From NCBI GenBank assembly GCA_963719485.1, contig OY970387.1:3224001-3288000 (forward strand): a stretch of DNA of 64,000 bases. The letters run 5' to 3'. This stretch comes from Bog-473 sp963719485. GTDB lineage: Bacteria; Actinomycetota; Acidimicrobiia; Acidimicrobiales; RAAP-2. The notes beneath the pieces were generated by a model, which saw only the letters and a list, made by a program, of their open reading frames with translations, searched no databases and was not told where the DNA came from. Made by a program: the position numbers and the translations under genes. Positions 62,458 through 64,000 of this stretch are shown here, piece by piece (the stretch's first letter is position 1; each line of letters starts with the position of its first letter).

Positions 62458-62504
62458 ACAGAAGTCGACGCGTCACAGAGGTCGACGTCACCCAAGTCGA
62501 CGTC
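62458..62504. repeat. Three short direct repeats after dapE
   Basis: Units of 15-17 bp each contain AGTCGACG or GGTCGACG followed by TC (for example ACAGAGGTCGACGTC and ACCCAAGTCGACGTC). They fill the convergent gap between dapE and the GT2 gene. Confidence 0.7.
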
Positions 62505-63507
62505 ATAGCCCGATCCGTCGGGTCACCGCCTGTCTGATCGTCGCCCTCGCGCGGCCTCTGATCTCGCGATCACGACCGATGCGGAGAGCCCACATGGCAT
62601 TGGCCGCGGCCAACCGCAGCTCACCCTGAGCCAACTTCTCCTCGCTGACGACCAGGACGTACTCGGACACCTTGCTGCGGGCGGCCTGCTGCACCTGCCC
62701 GCGGGTGGGGGGCTCGAAATGCGTGGCGATCACGTCGGTCGCGTGCAGGCAGTCGTTGATGTAGGCAGTGGAGCGTTGGAGCCGTTTCGTGTCGGAGGCG
62801 TCGTGGACCCGATACATTCCCAGAGGTTCGTCCACCCACCCGACCGGACCCCGGCTGGCGACACGTGTCCACATCTCCCAGTCGTTGGCGTGGGCGAGGT
62901 CGGGATGAAAGGCCCCGGCCTCTTCGTAACTGGCCCGGGCCACCACGACCGAGGGGCAGCGGAGAGGATGCTGGCTGCCGATCGTCCGCGCGGCGTCGAG
63001 CAGATAGCCCCCATCGGTGGACACCGCCGGGTTCGTCACGCCCACCGGGTGACCATCGGTGTCGATGTCCGTCGTCGGTGCGCCGATCATCACGACGTCG
63101 GGGCACGACTCGATCCGGGACCGGTACCGATCGTAGAAGCCGGGCTGGACCAGGTCGTCGCCGTGCAGGATGTGCACCCATTGGCCCACCGATCGCCGCA
63201 CGCACGTCGTGAAGTTGGCGGAGGCCCCGACGTTGTGCGGTTGGCGGTAGAAGCCGACCCGGCCACCCCCCACCCGGCGCACGACATCACTCGGGTCGTC
63301 GTGCTCCGACCCGTCGTCGACCACTTCGATCTGCATGACATCCTCGCCGGGGTCCTGCCGCAGAACGCTCTCGAGGGTCGCGCCGAGGAGGTCGGCGCTG
63401 TTGTAGGTGGGGATCATGACCGACCAGAACGGCCGCGACCCGCCGGGGACCTTCGTGACCGTCGGCATCGTCTCGGAAACTGGTCGCCGGTCGAACACGA
63501 ACCTCAT
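62503..63507 (-). CDS. Family 2 glycosyltransferase
   Basis: 334 residues. FWSVMIPTYNSADLLGATLESVL, IEVVDDGSEHDDP and WVHILHGDDLVQPGFYDRY give the GT-A donor site and a GDD metal motif; NDWEMWTRVASRG carries the acidic catalytic region. The ATG overlaps the stop of the upstream FAD-dependent gene (ATGA), so they form one operon. A second glycan locus may begin beyond the window. Confidence 0.88.
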   Translation of the reverse strand: MRFVFDRRPVSETMPTVTKVPGGSRPFWSVMIPTYNSADLLGATLESVLRQDPGEDVMQIEVVDDGSEHDDPSDVVRRVGGGRVGFYRQPHNVGASANFTTCVRRSVGQWVHILHGDDLVQPGFYDRYRSRIESCPDVVMIGAPTTDIDTDGHPVGVTNPAVSTDGGYLLDAARTIGSQHPLRCPSVVVARASYEEAGAFHPDLAHANDWEMWTRVASRGPVGWVDEPLGMYRVHDASDTKRLQRSTAYINDCLHATDVIATHFEPPTRGQVQQAARSKVSEYVLVVSEEKLAQGELRLAAANAMWALRIGRDREIRGRARATIRQAVTRRIGL

Positions 63508-64000
63508 GGTGCGACGGCGCGTCCGGCCGACACGCCGTCCCTGAGGGAGTCGGCGATTCCCTGGAAATGCCAGCGGGCGTACCGTCCCACCTGTTCGATC
63601 CCGGCGTCGGCCAGGGCTCGGAGGGCCTGTTCGCGCCAGTGGGAGCCGGGAGAGCGCCAGGTGTAGGCCACGTCGACCCAACTCGGGTGCACCGCCTCGA
63701 CCCGACCGAGATACCCCCTCCCCTGGAGCTCGTCGATGACCGCGCCCGTGTAGTCCTCGATGTCGACCGGATCGTCGCGCCCTCCACCCGGGAAGGCCCG
63801 CTCCACGTAGAGGGAGACATGGGAGCCGTTGCGGCTGCCGGCGGGCAGGAAGTCGGGCTCCACGTTGCTGTAGAAGCCGATGCGGTGGAAGCCGGAAGAC
63901 GAGTCGGGCTCGTACTGCCAGTGGACGTCCGGACACGTCGGTCCGCGCTCGCCACCGAGGTTCAGCACCAGGACGGAGGTGTGGGGGTCGGGGACGTCGT
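63504..64000 (-). CDS. FAD-dependent amine-oxidase/UGM-like protein, N-terminus beyond window
   Basis: Open to the right edge; 165 C-terminal codons visible. TSVLVLNLGGERG, then HWQYEPDSSSGFHRIGFYSNVEPDFLPAG (in parts) and VSLYVERAF followed by GIEQVGRYARWHFQGIADSLRDG match the C-terminal part of protoporphyrinogen-oxidase/UDP-galactopyranose-mutase-like flavoproteins that occur in glycan clusters. The FAD-binding N-terminus is not in the window. Confidence 0.72.
   Translation of the reverse strand, partial: DVPDPHTSVLVLNLGGERGPTCPDVHWQYEPDSSSGFHRIGFYSNVEPDFLPAGSRNGSHVSLYVERAFPGGGRDDPVDIEDYTGAVIDELQGRGYLGRVEAVHPSWVDVAYTWRSPGSHWREQALRALADAGIEQVGRYARWHFQGIADSLRDGVSAGRAVAP

Overview
The window is high-GC, gene-dense DNA from an actinomycete-like bacterium. 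Evidence for this is the frequent GTG and TTG starts, 4-bp stop/start overlaps, likely leaderless promoters (TANNNT 6-7 nt before the start codon), a phosphatidylinositol-mannoside operon (PI-phosphate synthase, acyltransferase, PimA) followed by pdxS-pdxT as in mycobacteria, an EF-G2 homologue, an Rv2578c-type radical SAM gene and a Gram-positive-type SOS box. A deep actinobacterial lineage such as Acidimicrobiia would fit, but that placement is inference.

Bases 1-19800 are a surface-polysaccharide locus: several GT2 and GT4 glycosyltransferases, a nucleotide-sugar dehydrogenase, an ABC exporter pair, a Wzz/BY-kinase chain-length regulator, AsnB, a methyltransferase and an epimerase. Embedded in it (8434-13305) are four genes joined by stop/start overlaps: a PqqD-like peptide-binding protein, an NTP_transf_5 nucleotidyltransferase, a polytopic membrane protein fused to an HPr-kinase-like domain, and a PqqD domain fused to what looks like an HPr-kinase fold that has lost its P-loop. 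This resembles the poorly understood HPr-rel-A systems and is the best candidate for an undescribed system. An intact IS630-type element (17530-18763) separates the methyltransferase from the epimerase.

Bases 19872-30084 are mostly conserved housekeeping: EF-G2, a polyprenyl-phosphate-type GT2, a cupredoxin, the PIM operon, an M48 protease and pdxS-pdxT. A group II intron remnant (28079-28592) with a recognisable domain V and only the tail of its reverse transcriptase sits 2 nt before the pdxS start codon.

Bases 30159-46062 are accessory. A cyclic-nucleotide-binding protein and a methyltransferase lie next to a five-gene cluster made of a SARP/cyclase/NB-ARC regulator (apparently frameshifted near its end), an ArsA ATPase with an HSP20-like tail, a small protein, an unknown 481-residue protein and an MpaB-type oxygenase. 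Secreted, SnoaL-like and PilZ proteins follow, then an ArsR-SRPBCC-DHFR operon with a clear palindromic operator, UspA, DUF4235 and PAP2 genes.

Bases 46105-64000 return to core functions: GDPD, a repeat-containing SGNH protein, the SOS-controlled radical SAM gene divergent from ftsK, a DD-carboxypeptidase-like protein, thrB, a lipoprotein, and the tight run miaB-miaA-dapF-hflX-dapC-dapD-dapE, which combines tRNA modification and lysine/diaminopimelate synthesis. A GT2 and a truncated FAD-dependent amine-oxidase-type gene close the window. No rRNA, tRNA or CRISPR was seen.
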